DNA of 64,000 nucleotides from Pseudomonadota bacterium (GCA_018821985.1 JAHJKP010000003.1:1-64000), one strand, 5' to 3'; shown: positions 18,175 to 28,469, numbered from the stretch's first letter. A program made the numbers and translations. The notes: generated by a model not told the origin, from the letters alone.

Positions 18175-20339
18175 ATCGACAGATGACCATTCTTCAGAGC
18201 TTCCAGAATATGCTGTTTGGTTCCATCAGCCACAATTGTTTCATTGCTGATAACTACAATTCTGTCAACGAGTTCTAATAATGATATTCGATGCGTAATA
18301 ATAATTGTTGTTTTATTATGCAGAATTTTCAACATATTATCCCGTATCATTGACTCACTTCTGTTATCCATCGAACTGGTTGGTTCATCCATGACCAAAA
18401 CAGGCGGATCAAGGAGAATCGCCCTGGCTATTGCTATGGCCTGCCTCTGACCGCCGGAGAGATTACGTCCCTGTTCTTCCACCGGCATATCGTAACCCTT
18501 TGGATTTTTTTCTACAAACCGGCTCACACCGGCTATCTTGGCAGCACGTAGGACCGTTGAGTCATCAATGTCGCTGGTACCGAGAACAATATTATCCCGA
18601 ACACTTCCCTGAAAAAGGACTACGTCCTGTGGGACATAGCCGATAAAATTCCGCAGTTCAGCTGGATCAATCTGTCGAATATCAGTACCATCCATCGCAA
18701 CCATTCCTTTGGTTGGCTGATAGAGCCCCAGAACAAGCTTGCCAAGAGTTGTCTTACCGGAACCAATAGGGCCGATTATTCCTACTTTTTCACCAGGGTT
18801 GATCTGCAGGTTTATATTCCTTAGCACTTCAGTCGAGTCGCCTGGATAGGTAAAAGAAAGATTCTCAAGGGTTAAGGCTCCCTTGAAATTCACCCGATGC
18901 AAGAACACTTTTTCTGCAGGACGCTCAGACGGGAGTTCCATTATTTTATTCAAAGTCTGAAGAGAATTTCTGGCTTGATGAAAACGAGTCATCAAGCTCA
19001 CGACCTGTGTCATTGGCGCGGTGGCACGTCGAGTGAGAAATATACATGCAAACAACCCCCCACCGGTCATCTTCCCCCACGAAATCATGTAAACACTTAA
19101 TATAATTACAGAAATAACAGACAGGCTCTGCAGAAAATGGGCAACATGCCCGACAGACGACGAGAGAAGTCGGGTACGCGCACCCCAGGTGGCAATAAAA
19201 CTCACCGAATCTTCCCAGGCGCGCTGGATCTTACTTTCAGCCCCTAATATTTTTATGGTTTCAATACCTGACAATCCCTCTACGAGGATAGCATTTTTTT
19301 GGGCCTCTGCATTATGGGTTTTACCCACGGACTTTTTCAAAGGTCTCTGGATAATAGATGCATAGATGAGAATAAGCACAATACATACAAGACTGATCAA
19401 CGACAGCCTCCCACCAATATACCAGAGGGCAAAGAGTGCGAGTAAGGCGAAAGGAAGATCTACAAGGGCGGTAATGGTAAAGGATGTAATAAAATCCCGT
19501 ATACTTTCAAACTGCTGAAGTTGCTTGGTAAACGAACCAATGGACTTCGGACGAGCCTCCAGACGAAGACCGAAGACTTTTTCCAGGAGAATTGACGACA
19601 AAACAAGGTTAGATTTTTTTCCAGCTATATCAATAAAATAACCGCGTAATCCTCGTAGGATAAGCTCAAAAAGATAAATAATCACAACTCCAGCTGAAAG
19701 GACCCACAGTGTTTCAAAAGCTAAATTAGGAATTATTCGATCATAGGCATTGATTAGGAAAAATGGGGTAGCGAGGGCAAAAATATTAATAAGAAATGAG
19801 GCGACAATAACATCTCTGTAAATACGCCATGAAGTTAGAACAGTACCCCAGAACCAGTTTTTCGACCGATCATCTGGATGACTCACTCCCCGTTCTTCAA
19901 TACGATACTTGGGTTTAATAAAAATTGAATATCCGGTGTATGTTGTAGCCAGTTCTTTACAGGATACAATCTGGGCACCTTGGCTTTCCGGCCATATTAC
20001 TTCCAGAGTGCCATCGCTGGAGTTTGCTTTGATTGCTATACAAGCACGTCGATTTTCCAGTAACAATATGGCGGGTAATTCATGTGTGTTAAACTCAGCA
20101 AGAGGACGCTTGAGGATACGTGAGGTCAGGCCAGCTCGACGTGCAGCCCGTGAGACCAGTTCGACTGTCAGCCGATTATGAACAAGGGGAAGTCCGGCAC
20201 GTAATACCGTCCTGGAGATAGGACGTTCATGCATTTTGGCCAGAATTTCAAGACAGTCAAGCAAGGGATCATCGTGACTGTCACTGTCATTCATGATATG
20301 CCATTCTTCTGGACTATTGGATTTTTCTTGCTCAGTCAT
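18171..20339 (-). CDS. Type I secretion ABC transporter (LapB/LssB type)
   Basis: 722 residues. Residues about 20-160 form a C39-peptidase-like domain that lacks the catalytic Cys (DPLLDCLEILAKMHERPISR lines up with the usual substrate-docking CLD). Residues about 170-450 are the six-helix permease. The rest is the ATPase: GPIGSGKTTLG (Walker A), LSGGQRQAIAIARA (signature) and VLVMDEPTSSMD (Walker B). The LssB/LapB type exports large RTX adhesins or repeat proteins without cleaving a leader. It is the first gene of the three-gene minus-strand run with HlyD and LuxR. The cargo is unknown; an acidic repeat protein such as the one at the left edge is conceivable. Confidence 0.92.
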   Translation of the reverse strand: MTEQEKSNSPEEWHIMNDSDSHDDPLLDCLEILAKMHERPISRTVLRAGLPLVHNRLTVELVSRAARRAGLTSRILKRPLAEFNTHELPAILLLENRRACIAIKANSSDGTLEVIWPESQGAQIVSCKELATTYTGYSIFIKPKYRIEERGVSHPDDRSKNWFWGTVLTSWRIYRDVIVASFLINIFALATPFFLINAYDRIIPNLAFETLWVLSAGVVIIYLFELILRGLRGYFIDIAGKKSNLVLSSILLEKVFGLRLEARPKSIGSFTKQLQQFESIRDFITSFTITALVDLPFALLALFALWYIGGRLSLISLVCIVLILIYASIIQRPLKKSVGKTHNAEAQKNAILVEGLSGIETIKILGAESKIQRAWEDSVSFIATWGARTRLLSSSVGHVAHFLQSLSVISVIILSVYMISWGKMTGGGLFACIFLTRRATAPMTQVVSLMTRFHQARNSLQTLNKIMELPSERPAEKVFLHRVNFKGALTLENLSFTYPGDSTEVLRNINLQINPGEKVGIIGPIGSGKTTLGKLVLGLYQPTKGMVAMDGTDIRQIDPAELRNFIGYVPQDVVLFQGSVRDNIVLGTSDIDDSTVLRAAKIAGVSRFVEKNPKGYDMPVEEQGRNLSGGQRQAIAIARAILLDPPVLVMDEPTSSMDNRSESMIRDNMLKILHNKTTIIITHRISLLELVDRIVVISNETIVADGTKQHILEALKNGHLSI

Positions 20340-20654
20340 CTATCTCCACAGAAACATCTAAAACGGTATGCGTTCATTATTGTGGTTACAGGTATCCTAC
20401 AATAAAATGTATGGACGAAAACAAATAGATTGAGACTATCTCTTTTTAGCCCAACAGTGATATGCTATAGTAGCATTATAGGGGCAACAAATTGAAGCGT
20501 CAAATATATCGGAAAGAAAATATCACCATACATTTTTTCTTATAGTATATCAGTTATGGATGACTTGAGTGGAAAGTAATAGAAGGTAGAGAATTCATCT
20601 AGTTTCCGGTCACCGGCTTCGGCCATGAATATCCGGTTGCAAAGGAGTGCTGAG
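20340..20654. other. Divergent intergenic region
   Basis: 315 AT-rich bases between the divergently transcribed T1SS ABC gene and the gene at 20655. Promoters for both must lie here. I see no clear operator palindrome or RNA. Confidence 0.5.
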
Positions 20655-20984
20655 ATGCTTTATGTGGAAAGAGATCAAAAAGGAAAAATCGTTGCGGTAC
20701 GACGTGAAGCCGACACACCGGGAATGGAACTGAAAGAAGCGGTGGATGATGAAATTCTCGAGTTTCTCTTACATGAAAAGACAAACGACTCTATTATTCA
20801 CATCCTTGCATCAACAGATGTTGGGGTAATGCGAATATTAGAAGACCTCATTAATCTGCTGGTAAGTAAAAATATCATCATGTCCACAGAGCTTCCACAC
20901 GATGCTCAAATTAAACTTCGACAGCGCCAGCAGATACGTCAAAAACTCGGTACAGAAACACTTATTGTGGACGACATTATCTGA
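20655..20984 (+). CDS. Conserved protein (mis-annotated elsewhere as trpB-like)
   Basis: 109 residues from ATG 20655, chosen over ATG 20625 because AAAGGAG lies at 20641-20647, which would be inside the longer frame. Beginning MLYVERDQKGKIVAVRRE, the protein matches a small gammaproteobacterial family often labelled 'tryptophan synthase subunit beta' without any catalytic part. Its middle (LEDLINLLVSKNIIMSTELP) has the V/L-x-x-L-x-x-K-G/N-x-I pattern of that family. Function is unknown. It stands alone, divergent from the secretion genes and convergent with rph. Confidence 0.8.
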   Translation: MLYVERDQKGKIVAVRREADTPGMELKEAVDDEILEFLLHEKTNDSIIHILASTDVGVMRILEDLINLLVSKNIIMSTELPHDAQIKLRQRQQIRQKLGTETLIVDDII

Positions 20985-21060
20985 ACTAACCGTTTTTTTA
21001 CAATAAGCAGGACTTATGCATATCATGAGGAATGAGGCTACATACGCAGAGGGGAACCCT

Positions 21061-21768
21061 TCATCCTTTCTCCGGCCACAGGGTAAACAGTTCCCGAATC
21101 CCTTTCTGGGCCAGGGTGGTCATCTGCAGAAATACATCATGACTGAAAGGCGCCCCTTCGGCAGTGGACTGGATCTCAATCCACTGGTTATTGCCACTCA
21201 TCACAAAATTGGCATCTGCCTCCGCCTGTGAATCTTCGGCATAATCCAGATCAAGAAGCGGCACCCCCTCCACAATCCCCACAGAGATAGCAGCAATCGG
21301 CATTATCTCCGGCATAATGGCCAGTCGTCCATCGGCAACCATTTTTGCAAGAGCCGCCCGGACGGCAAGGGCTGCCCCGGAAATCGAGGCGGTACGGGTG
21401 CCGCCATCGGCATTTAACACATCACAGTCCACACGCAGGGTTCTCTCTCCCAGCTGCTTCAGGTCAACCATCATCCGTAGACTGCGGCCAATAAGCCGCT
21501 GGATCTCATGGGTTCGCCCGGATTTACCGCCCGCCCCTTCCCGGTTGTAGCGGGAGGAAGTGGCACAGGGCAACATTCCGTATTCAGCAGTAATCCAGCC
21601 GCTGCCGCTCTCTTTCAAAAAAGGAGGCACCTTCTCCTCAATGGAGACCCCGCAGATGACATGGGTATTGCCGGTACGGATGAGAAGGGAGGCATCAGCG
21701 CTGGGCTGGATATTCCATTCCACTGATACAGGGCGAAGGCTGTCTGAAGCTCGATTATTTAAACGCAT
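21061..21768 (-). CDS. rph: Ribonuclease PH
   Basis: 235 residues, the usual RNase PH length. It trims the 3' end of tRNA precursors by phosphorolysis. Family signatures are present: LRPVSVE at the start, [28 protein letters not shown], the phosphate-binding region [19 protein letters not shown], and a C-terminal [12 protein letters not shown]. It is the last gene of the minus-strand run that includes the phenylacetate-CoA ligase, with a 96-base gap, and may be read from its own promoter. Confidence 0.95.
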   Translation of the reverse strand: MRLNNRASDSLRPVSVEWNIQPSADASLLIRTGNTHVICGVSIEEKVPPFLKESGSGWITAEYGMLPCATSSRYNREGAGGKSGRTHEIQRLIGRSLRMMVDLKQLGERTLRVDCDVLNADGGTRTASISGAALAVRAALAKMVADGRLAIMPEIMPIAAISVGIVEGVPLLDLDYAEDSQAEADANFVMSGNNQWIEIQSTAEGAPFSHDVFLQMTTLAQKGIRELFTLWPEKG

Positions 21769-21864
21769 GATTAAAAATAGTTTGAAGGTTCAAGAAAATT
21801 TTTCACTTAAGGGTGCCTTGAGAGTGACACACTTCTGCAGGGGGTTTAGTACATTAAAAATGTC

Positions 21865-23163
21865 TTAAATTTTTCTTTTATCAATGACCCGCTGGGCCTT
21901 TCCTTCAAAGCGTTCCAGGGTCTTCTCCTCCACCAGCTTCACCGCCACACCGATACCGAGTTCCGAGGCCAGTCGGGATTTGATGGTCTCAATAAGGGCA
22001 CTCTGTTTCTTCATCTGATCAAAGAGATAGGATTCCTTGACCTCAACCAGAACCGTGGCACGGTCCTGATGATTTTCACGCTCCACAATAATCTGATAAT
22101 GGGGTGCGGTGCCGTCAATGTCAAAGAGCACCGACTCTATCTGAGTCGGGAAGACATTAACGCCCTTAATGATCAGCATATCATCGGTCCGTCCCAGGAT
22201 CCGGTGCATCCGGGTAAAGGTACGGCCACAGGGGCAGGGTTCAGGCAGCAGTCGAGTCAGATCACGGGTCCGGTAGCGAATGACCGGGAAGGCCTCCTTG
22301 GTCAGAGTGGTGATCACCAATTCCCCTATTTCACCGGGTTGTACCGGTTCCAGAGTCTCAGGATTTAGAACCTCCACCAAAAAATGATCCTCATTAATAT
22401 GCAGGCCATTACACTCCTGACACTCACCCGCCACCCCCGGCCCCATCACCTCAGAAAGACCGTAGTTATCGGTGGACTGAATCCCCAGCTTTTCATTGAT
22501 CTCCCGGCGCATGGCCTCTGACCATGGCTCGGCCCCGAAAAGACCGAACTTCAGGGACAGACCACTGGGGTTAATCCCCATATCCAGCATGACATCGGCG
22601 ATATTCAGGGCATAGGAAGGTGTACAGACCAGAGCCGTGGTCTTAAAATCCTGCATAATCTGGATCTGACGCTTGGTATTGCCGGAAGAGATAGGAATAA
22701 CCGAGGCCCCCAGCCGTTCCGCTCCGTAGTGCAGACCAAAACCGCCGGTAAAGAGGCCATAACCGAAGGCAATCTGGATCACATCATCGGCAGTCAGGCC
22801 GGCTGCAGTCAGTATCCTGGCCACCAGATCCGCCCAGTTCTTGATATCATTACGGGTATAGCCGACCACTGTTGCCATGCCTGTGGTACCCGATGATGAA
22901 TGGATCCGCACCACCTCCCGCAGGGGCACGGCAAACATGCCGTAGGGGTAGTTTTCCCGCAGATCCTGTTTCATGGTAAATGGCAGTTTATGGATATCCG
23001 CCAGAGAATTAAAACTATCAAAATCAAGCTTCATTTCCCTGAACTTCTGCCGGTAAAACGGGACATGGGTGCCCACCCGGTAGAGGGTTGACTGCAGACG
23101 CTCAAGTTGTAACTGCTCCAGGTCGGCCCTGGACATACACTCTTTTTCCTGTTGCCAGTACAT
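21865..23163 (-). CDS. paaK: Phenylacetate-CoA ligase (copy 1)
   Basis: 432 residues, normal for PaaK. It activates phenylacetate or related aryl acids to CoA thioesters with ATP. The adenylation P-loop is [17 protein letters not shown] (about 92-108). [22 protein letters not shown], the aryl-CoA-ligase hinge YRTRDL and [16 protein letters not shown] follow in order, with the catalytic Lys near the end in [15 protein letters not shown]. It is about 60 percent like the second copy at 28559 by eye. It follows livF, so it belongs to the same cluster and probably the same transcript. Confidence 0.93.
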   Translation of the reverse strand: MYWQQEKECMSRADLEQLQLERLQSTLYRVGTHVPFYRQKFREMKLDFDSFNSLADIHKLPFTMKQDLRENYPYGMFAVPLREVVRIHSSSGTTGMATVVGYTRNDIKNWADLVARILTAAGLTADDVIQIAFGYGLFTGGFGLHYGAERLGASVIPISSGNTKRQIQIMQDFKTTALVCTPSYALNIADVMLDMGINPSGLSLKFGLFGAEPWSEAMRREINEKLGIQSTDNYGLSEVMGPGVAGECQECNGLHINEDHFLVEVLNPETLEPVQPGEIGELVITTLTKEAFPVIRYRTRDLTRLLPEPCPCGRTFTRMHRILGRTDDMLIIKGVNVFPTQIESVLFDIDGTAPHYQIIVERENHQDRATVLVEVKESYLFDQMKKQSALIETIKSRLASELGIGVAVKLVEEKTLERFEGKAQRVIDKRKI

Positions 23164-23215
23164 GATAAACCGTCGCTATTAAGGGTTAAATTTCAACATA
23201 GTGACAAAAAACTCA

Positions 23216-23947
23216 TTATGATGTTTCCTCGATTTTTTCTCGTCCGAGATAGGCACGCTGCACATCCTGATTGTTCAGCAGATCATCGGCAGGGCCCTGC
23301 AAGATTACCTTGCCGGTCTCAAGAACGTAACCCCGATCGGCAATGGCTAGGGCGGCCCTGGCATTCTGTTCAACCAGTAACACAGTCTTGCCCTCATCAC
23401 GCAGCCTGACAATGATATGGAAGATCTCTTTGACAATCAGCGGCGCCAGTCCGGTGGACGGCTCATCCATCATCACCAGCTTCGGTCTGGACATGAGCGC
23501 CCTCCCCATGGCCAGCATCTGCTGTTCTCCTCCGGATAAGGTTCCGGCCAACTGTTCCTTGCGGTCCCGCAGCACCGGGAAAAGTCCATACTGATGATCC
23601 AGCAGCTCTTCTACGAGCTGATGTCCCTGTTTCTGCAGAACATGGGCTCCAAGAATGAGATTCTCTTCCACACTCATGGTAGCAAAGACCTGCCTGCCTT
23701 CAGGGACCATCACACATCCCAGGAATGGAATCTTCTCAGCTGAGAGCACACACAGGTTCTGTTCCTGGAAAACGATATCTCCAGCCCGGGCCTTGACCAG
23801 ACCGGCGATGGTGGCCAGCAAGGTCGTCTTTCCTGCCCCGTTGGCACCGATAATAGTCACAATCTCGCCACTGTCCACATGCATGGAGACGTGCTTGAGG
23901 ACCTTGATCTTACCGTACCCAGATTCCAGATTTCGAATTTTCAGCAT
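23216..23947 (-). CDS. livF: Branched-chain amino acid ABC transporter ATPase LivF
   Basis: 243 residues. Walker A is GANGAGKTTLLATIAG, the signature LSGGEQQMLAMGRAL, and Walker B LVMMDEPSTGLAP with the H-loop replaced by the LivF-type VLLVEQNARAAL. LivF and LivG drive import of branched-chain or aromatic amino acids through LivHM. It lies downstream of livG with a 50-base gap. Confidence 0.95.
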   Translation of the reverse strand: MLKIRNLESGYGKIKVLKHVSMHVDSGEIVTIIGANGAGKTTLLATIAGLVKARAGDIVFQEQNLCVLSAEKIPFLGCVMVPEGRQVFATMSVEENLILGAHVLQKQGHQLVEELLDHQYGLFPVLRDRKEQLAGTLSGGEQQMLAMGRALMSRPKLVMMDEPSTGLAPLIVKEIFHIIVRLRDEGKTVLLVEQNARAALAIADRGYVLETGKVILQGPADDLLNNQDVQRAYLGREKIEETS

Positions 23948-23997
23948 AATGCAAAAAAGTTAAAACCTCTATAAGAGGCACAACCTTCTCCCTTTTA

Positions 23998-24753
23998 CTA
24001 TTCACCAAGATAGATCTTGATAACTTCCGGATTCTTCTGGATGGCAGGCGGAAGATCTTCGGCTATTTTCTGACCAAAACACAAGACCACAATCTCATCA
24101 GAGATATCCATAACCAGAGACATATCATGCTCAACCAGCAACACCGTAATCCCGAGATCACGAATTCTAGTGATCAGTCGTCCGACCTCGGCAGTTTCAT
24201 AAATATTAAGACCGGCAGCCGGTTCATCCAGTAATAACAGAGACGGTTCCATGGCCAGGGCTCTGGCCAGTTCCACCGCCCGTTGCTGGCCAAAGGCAAG
24301 GCTGGTAGCCTCGACATGGGCACAGTCGGCTATTTCCAGCAGCTCTAGTAGTTCCATCGATTTCTGACGGATCACTTTTTCCTCAGGCCAGGTCCATGGC
24401 GCATGGAACATGGAGGCCAAAAATCCGGCCCGCCCCTGGATATGACGACCAACCATGACATTCTCCAAGGCCGTCATGCCGGAAAACATTTTGATATTCT
24501 GGTAGGTTCTGGCCATGCCTCGAGCCGCGATTTCATGAGGCTGTTTCCCCTGGATTTCACGTCCCTGAAAGCGAACAGCACCGGAGCTTGGGGACAAAGC
24601 ACCGGAAATCAGATTAAACAAGGTAGTTTTACCGGCACCGTTGGGCCCGATTACGGCCTTGATCTGGCCAGGCTCCACCTGAAAGGACACGTCACTGACC
24701 GCGTGCAGCCCGCCGAAACGGCGATGCAGATTTTCAACCTCCAATAACGCCAT
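23998..24753 (-). CDS. livG: Branched-chain amino acid ABC transporter ATPase LivG
   Basis: 251 residues from ATG 24753. An earlier ATG at 24774 overlaps the end of livM, but AGGAGG at 24766-24771 precedes the shorter form, whose N terminus MALLEVENLHRRFGGL matches the family. Walker A is GPNGAGKTTLFNLISG. The signature is LAFGQQRAVELARAL and Walker B LLLLDEPAAGLN, followed by the LivG-type VLLVEHDMSLVM. The spacing to livM is seven bases, so the two are co-translated. The start choice is moderately sure. Confidence 0.93.
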   Translation of the reverse strand: MALLEVENLHRRFGGLHAVSDVSFQVEPGQIKAVIGPNGAGKTTLFNLISGALSPSSGAVRFQGREIQGKQPHEIAARGMARTYQNIKMFSGMTALENVMVGRHIQGRAGFLASMFHAPWTWPEEKVIRQKSMELLELLEIADCAHVEATSLAFGQQRAVELARALAMEPSLLLLDEPAAGLNIYETAEVGRLITRIRDLGITVLLVEHDMSLVMDISDEIVVLCFGQKIAEDLPPAIQKNPEVIKIYLGE

Positions 24754-24760
24754 ACCGTTC

Positions 24761-25831
24761 CTATGCCTCCTCATCCTTCGACGCTGCCTGCACTGGCGCC
24801 TCTTCTTTTTTTCGAGGAAGGAGAGTCAAAATACCATTGGGAGCAAAGAGCATGATCAGGATCAGAATCAGACCGAACACCGCATCATCATAGGAACCAA
24901 AGACACCCCGCAGAGACAGAAAATTAAGCAGTACCCCCATAATCATGGCCCCCCAGAGATGGGCCATCCCGCCCACCGCCACAATGGCCACATAGCGGAC
25001 AGACTTCATCACGCCGGCCTCAGAAGGGCCTATTCCACCATTAAAGTGCGTAAGTAGAATCCCGGCAATGGCGGCAAAAACAGCGGAGAGAACGAAGGTC
25101 TGCAGTTTAAAACGGGAGATATTCACCCCCATGGCATCTGCGGCGTCCTCAGAACCGTGAATGGCCCGCAAAGCCCTGCCAATCCGGGAATGCATCAAAT
25201 TAAGCAGGAGAAACAAACCAAATATGAGCATCCCCCAGGCAATATAGTAGTTCTGTACCCGTCCTGAGGCATCCCCCCGAACCACCAAGCCCGGCAATAA
25301 CTCAAAAGGAGGTACCCCGGAGATCCCGTCCGCCTCTCCAAACCAGGGGGTGGCCAGGACCAGGCGATAGATGATAATTCCGAACCCCAGAGTGGCCATA
25401 GCCAGATAATGGCCCTTCAGCTTCAACACCGGGATGCCGATCAGGACGGCAATCAGGGCAGCCATCAGAACCGCAAAGAGGGCAGCGGCCCAGGGCCAAA
25501 CCACCAGAAGGTCAGCACCATACATGTCTTTCCCTGACTGCAGGAGACCGCCGGCATCAAGGAACCGCACCAGCCATTCTTCCCGACAGGGCATAAGATT
25601 GCGGGTGGTCAGCGCGGCCGAAAGATAGCCGCCGATAGCAAAAAAACCGGCATGGCCCAGCGATATCTGCCCCGCATACCCCATGAGGACACAGAGTCCG
25701 ATGATGAGCAGCGAATAATAGGCAGCCATGGTCATCTGCGTCAGATAGAACTGCGTTCCCATCCAGGTGGTCAGCAACTGAATCAGCACCACGACACCCA
25801 GTATGGGCAGAATTGCAATCAATCTTTTCAT
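24761..25831 (-). CDS. livM: Branched-chain amino acid ABC permease LivM
   Basis: 356 residues with about ten membrane helices. Family motifs include GYAGQISLGHAGFFAIGGYL near the N terminus, and IGRALRAIHGSEDAADAMGV followed by KLQTFVLSAVFAAIAG in the cytoplasmic coupling loop. A hydrophilic insertion at about 85-110 is longer than usual. It is four bases downstream of livH and precedes livG by seven bases, forming the permease pair of the transporter. Confidence 0.95.
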   Translation of the reverse strand: MKRLIAILPILGVVVLIQLLTTWMGTQFYLTQMTMAAYYSLLIIGLCVLMGYAGQISLGHAGFFAIGGYLSAALTTRNLMPCREEWLVRFLDAGGLLQSGKDMYGADLLVVWPWAAALFAVLMAALIAVLIGIPVLKLKGHYLAMATLGFGIIIYRLVLATPWFGEADGISGVPPFELLPGLVVRGDASGRVQNYYIAWGMLIFGLFLLLNLMHSRIGRALRAIHGSEDAADAMGVNISRFKLQTFVLSAVFAAIAGILLTHFNGGIGPSEAGVMKSVRYVAIVAVGGMAHLWGAMIMGVLLNFLSLRGVFGSYDDAVFGLILILIMLFAPNGILTLLPRKKEEAPVQAASKDEEA

Positions 25832-25835
25832 TTTT

Positions 25836-26726
25836 CTAAAAGGCCTTCAAGCGGGCCGCCTCGCCGGAGCCGAAAAGCCCATGCGGCCGGACAAAAAGGA
25901 TCAGCAGGAGAATGGCGATGGAAATGGCATCCTTAAAGGCAAGAGGAACAACCGAAACTGAGAAGGCCTCGATAATCCCCAGCAACAGACCAGCCGCCAC
26001 CGCCCCTCCCGAATTCCCCAGGCCCCCGAGGATGGCCACGGTAAACCCCTTAATGGCAAGACCGGTGCCGATATCATACTGGGTATAAGTAATGGGCGAC
26101 ATGACACAACCCGCCAGCGCTCCCATACCGGCGCTGAGGACAAAAGAAAATGTCACCATATTCCGGGGATTGATTCCGCAGAGAATTGCGGCTGTGCGAT
26201 TGGCTGCGCAGGCACGCATCTCCCGACCGACCGAGGTCGTCTTAAAAAAGAGATGCAGAGTACAAACCATCACCCCGCAGACTCCAACCACCCAAAGCAC
26301 CTGTGGAGAGATCCTGGCCCCCAGAACTCCAATGGTGGAGATCTCATTGCCTGCAAAATAGGGAAGTGAGCGGATATTGTCTCCCCAGATATGCACTGCC
26401 GCCTCGCGGGTCAGAATGGATATACCGATAGTGATAATGATCATCCGCAACACCGATGGACTTGCAAGCCAGCGAATAAAGACAATCTCAATCAATGCCC
26501 CAACCACCATGGTTATAAGTACCGCCAGTCCAATGGCAAGAGGCAGTGGCATGTACGGCAGCAGGCTGACGGAGACCATCCCCCCCAGCATGACAAATTC
26601 ACCTTGGGCAAAATTAATAATGCCGGTGGTGTTGTAAATAATATTAAAGCCGATGGCGACAATGGCATAAATGCTGCCATAGGTAATGCCGGCGAAAAGA
26701 TACTGGACAAAAAGTTCAGTGGTCAT
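25836..26726 (-). CDS. livH: Branched-chain amino acid ABC permease LivH
   Basis: 296 residues, multi-pass. Diagnostic stretches are YGSIYAIVAIGFNIIYNTTG and INFAQGEFVMLGGM near the N terminus, and GREMRACAANRTAAILCGIN in the coupling loop. It lies downstream of livJ after a strong hairpin (26789-26813) that may reduce permease expression relative to the binding protein. Confidence 0.95.
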   Translation of the reverse strand: MTTELFVQYLFAGITYGSIYAIVAIGFNIIYNTTGIINFAQGEFVMLGGMVSVSLLPYMPLPLAIGLAVLITMVVGALIEIVFIRWLASPSVLRMIIITIGISILTREAAVHIWGDNIRSLPYFAGNEISTIGVLGARISPQVLWVVGVCGVMVCTLHLFFKTTSVGREMRACAANRTAAILCGINPRNMVTFSFVLSAGMGALAGCVMSPITYTQYDIGTGLAIKGFTVAILGGLGNSGGAVAAGLLLGIIEAFSVSVVPLAFKDAISIAILLLILFVRPHGLFGSGEAARLKAF

Positions 26727-26788
26727 AAAAAGATACGGGGGCCGATCGGAGGATCAGACAAAAGGCTGAAGAAGGCGGCATTTAAGAA

Positions 26789-26813
26789 GGGCCGGGAAAC
26801 AATCTCCCGGCCC
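26789..26813 (-). terminator. Attenuating hairpin between livJ and livH
   Basis: A perfect 9-bp GC-rich stem (GGGCCGGGA with TCCCGGCCC) lies 12 bases after the livJ stop. The following T run is weak (TTCTTAAATG). Such a hairpin after the binding-protein gene usually stabilises or partly terminates the mRNA so that more LivJ than permease is made. Confidence 0.7.
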
Positions 26814-26824
26814 GTATCAGGCAC

Positions 26825-27976
26825 TTATTTTCCGGTATAGGCAACAAACTTGCCATCTTTCACGGTCATCATCTGGAAGGCATCAATGGTCAGCCCATTA
26901 TGATCCTTGGCAGAGAAAGAAAAGACGCCGGCGGTTCCAGGAAGATTCTGGAGTCCCTCAATGGCCGCACGCACTTTAGCCCGGTCATTACCACCGACCT
27001 TAACGGCCGCCTCAAGGATCACCATGGCATCATAGGCATGACCGCCAAAGGTGGAGACATTTTCTTTATACTTTGCTTCATAGTTCTTTTTATACTGAGT
27101 AAGTAATTCTTTCTGAGGATTATCAGCGGGCAGGTCAGCGGCAATCAACAGACGACCTGCAGGGAAAATAACACCTTCAGCAGCGGCGCCGGCGCCCTCA
27201 ACAAACTTGATATTACCAAAACCATGACTCTGAAAAATGGGAACATTCCACCCTGCCTGGCGAACATTCTTCACCACGATAGATTGGGCAGGTGCAACCG
27301 ACCAGTTGATAATGGCCTGTACCTCTTTGTTGGCCTTAATTTTGGCGACTGGTGCCGTCAGATCACTATCCTTCGTATCATAGCTCTCTTTTTCCACAAT
27401 TTTGATCCCGAACTCAGGGGCAATCTTTGCCAACTGCTCGGCACCGGCCTTGCCAAATCCGGTATTATCAGCCAGAACCGCAACATTAACCAAGCCAAGT
27501 TTATTCATCTCCTTGTAGATCATCTTCACGGCATCGGAGTCTTTCTGCGGGGTTTTGAACACATAAGAAGCTACCGGATCAACAATTACCTCGGCGGCGG
27601 CACAGGAAAGAAGCGGGGTCTTGGCATCCTCGGCAATCTTCTTGATCTGCATGGTCTCACCACTGGTGGAAGGCCCAATAATGGCAAGGACCTTATCCTC
27701 CTCAATCAGCTGCTTGGCAAAGGAGACTGCTTTTTCAGGATTTGCCACGGAATCTTTAATAATCAGCTCAACAGAATTTCCATTGATTCCACCTTTGGCA
27801 TTGATGTCAGCCACCATCATCTCCAAAGTTCTGGCCTCGGGCCCCCCCAGAAAGGATGCTGGACCGGTTACCGCCAGAATCGCTCCCACCTTGATATTTT
27901 CGGCCCAGGCTGCAGGAGCCAGCATCAGACTCAAGGCCGCAGCCCCCATCATAACTTTTGATACCATCTGTTTCAT
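26825..27976 (-). CDS. livJ: Branched-chain amino acid-binding protein LivJ
   Basis: 383 residues from ATG 27976, chosen because AAGGGGAAGGG precedes it and it gives a clean signal peptide (basic KQMVSK, hydrophobic core, likely cut after AWA). A longer frame from 28027 adds an unlikely N terminus. The mature part is a periplasmic type I binding protein: IKVGAILAVTGPASFLGG at the start, then GPSTSGETMQIKKIAED and FGGHAYDAMVILEAAVK. It captures branched-chain or aromatic amino acids for LivHMGF. Confidence 0.94.
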   Translation of the reverse strand: MKQMVSKVMMGAAALSLMLAPAAWAENIKVGAILAVTGPASFLGGPEARTLEMMVADINAKGGINGNSVELIIKDSVANPEKAVSFAKQLIEEDKVLAIIGPSTSGETMQIKKIAEDAKTPLLSCAAAEVIVDPVASYVFKTPQKDSDAVKMIYKEMNKLGLVNVAVLADNTGFGKAGAEQLAKIAPEFGIKIVEKESYDTKDSDLTAPVAKIKANKEVQAIINWSVAPAQSIVVKNVRQAGWNVPIFQSHGFGNIKFVEGAGAAAEGVIFPAGRLLIAADLPADNPQKELLTQYKKNYEAKYKENVSTFGGHAYDAMVILEAAVKVGGNDRAKVRAAIEGLQNLPGTAGVFSFSAKDHNGLTIDAFQMMTVKDGKFVAYTGK

Positions 27977-28037
27977 ACCCTTCCCCTTTTCATGGTTACA
28001 TTTTTTCAGGATGGAGCTTTTTACCATCCATCTTCTG

Positions 28038-28469
28038 TTACAGTGCGCAGATCTGAGCCCCGCTCAAAATCGTGAATCCGTCCTGTTGCAATGCGGCAAT
28101 GGCCCGATCCATCTCCTCAAAACGGAAGATCAGGACCGCATTTTCCCCACTTCTATTAACAAAGGCATACATATACTCAATATTCAGACCGGCCTTTTCT
28201 ATGGTCTTTAAAACTTTCGCCAAGCCTCCACTACGGTCAGCCACCTCGACTGCAATAACATTAGTAACCCCAACCGTAAAGCCATTTGCCTTCAAAACCT
28301 TTTTGGCCTTCTCCACATCATCAACGATTAACCGCAGGATGCCAAAGTCAGCGGTATCAGCTACAGACAATGCCCGGATATTAACGCCATTATCGGCAAG
28401 CGTTGCAGTGATCTCGGCCAGTCTGCCAGATTTATTCTCCAAAAAAACAGCAATCTGTTCTACACGCAT
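28038..28469 (-). CDS. Double ACT-domain protein
   Basis: 143 residues with two ACT domains (about 1-70 and 70-143): [20 protein letters not shown], then [20 protein letters not shown]. It has a strong RBS (AGGAGG). Such stand-alone ACT pairs sit beside iorAB/paaK/liv genes in many Desulfobacterota. They are thought to bind amino acids and tune the pathway. It lies between paaK copy 2 and livJ on the same strand. The ligand is not known. Confidence 0.9.
   Translation of the reverse strand: MRVEQIAVFLENKSGRLAEITATLADNGVNIRALSVADTADFGILRLIVDDVEKAKKVLKANGFTVGVTNVIAVEVADRSGGLAKVLKTIEKAGLNIEYMYAFVNRSGENAVLIFRFEEMDRAIAALQQDGFTILSGAQICAL

Noticed and set aside
20625-20654. Upstream start for the 109-residue conserved protein
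   Set aside because: The Shine-Dalgarno AAAGGAG would lie inside the gene; family members start at MLYVxRD.
20655-20984. Tryptophan synthase beta subunit
   Set aside because: The protein is only 109 residues and has none of the PLP-binding residues; the name in databases is a mis-annotation.
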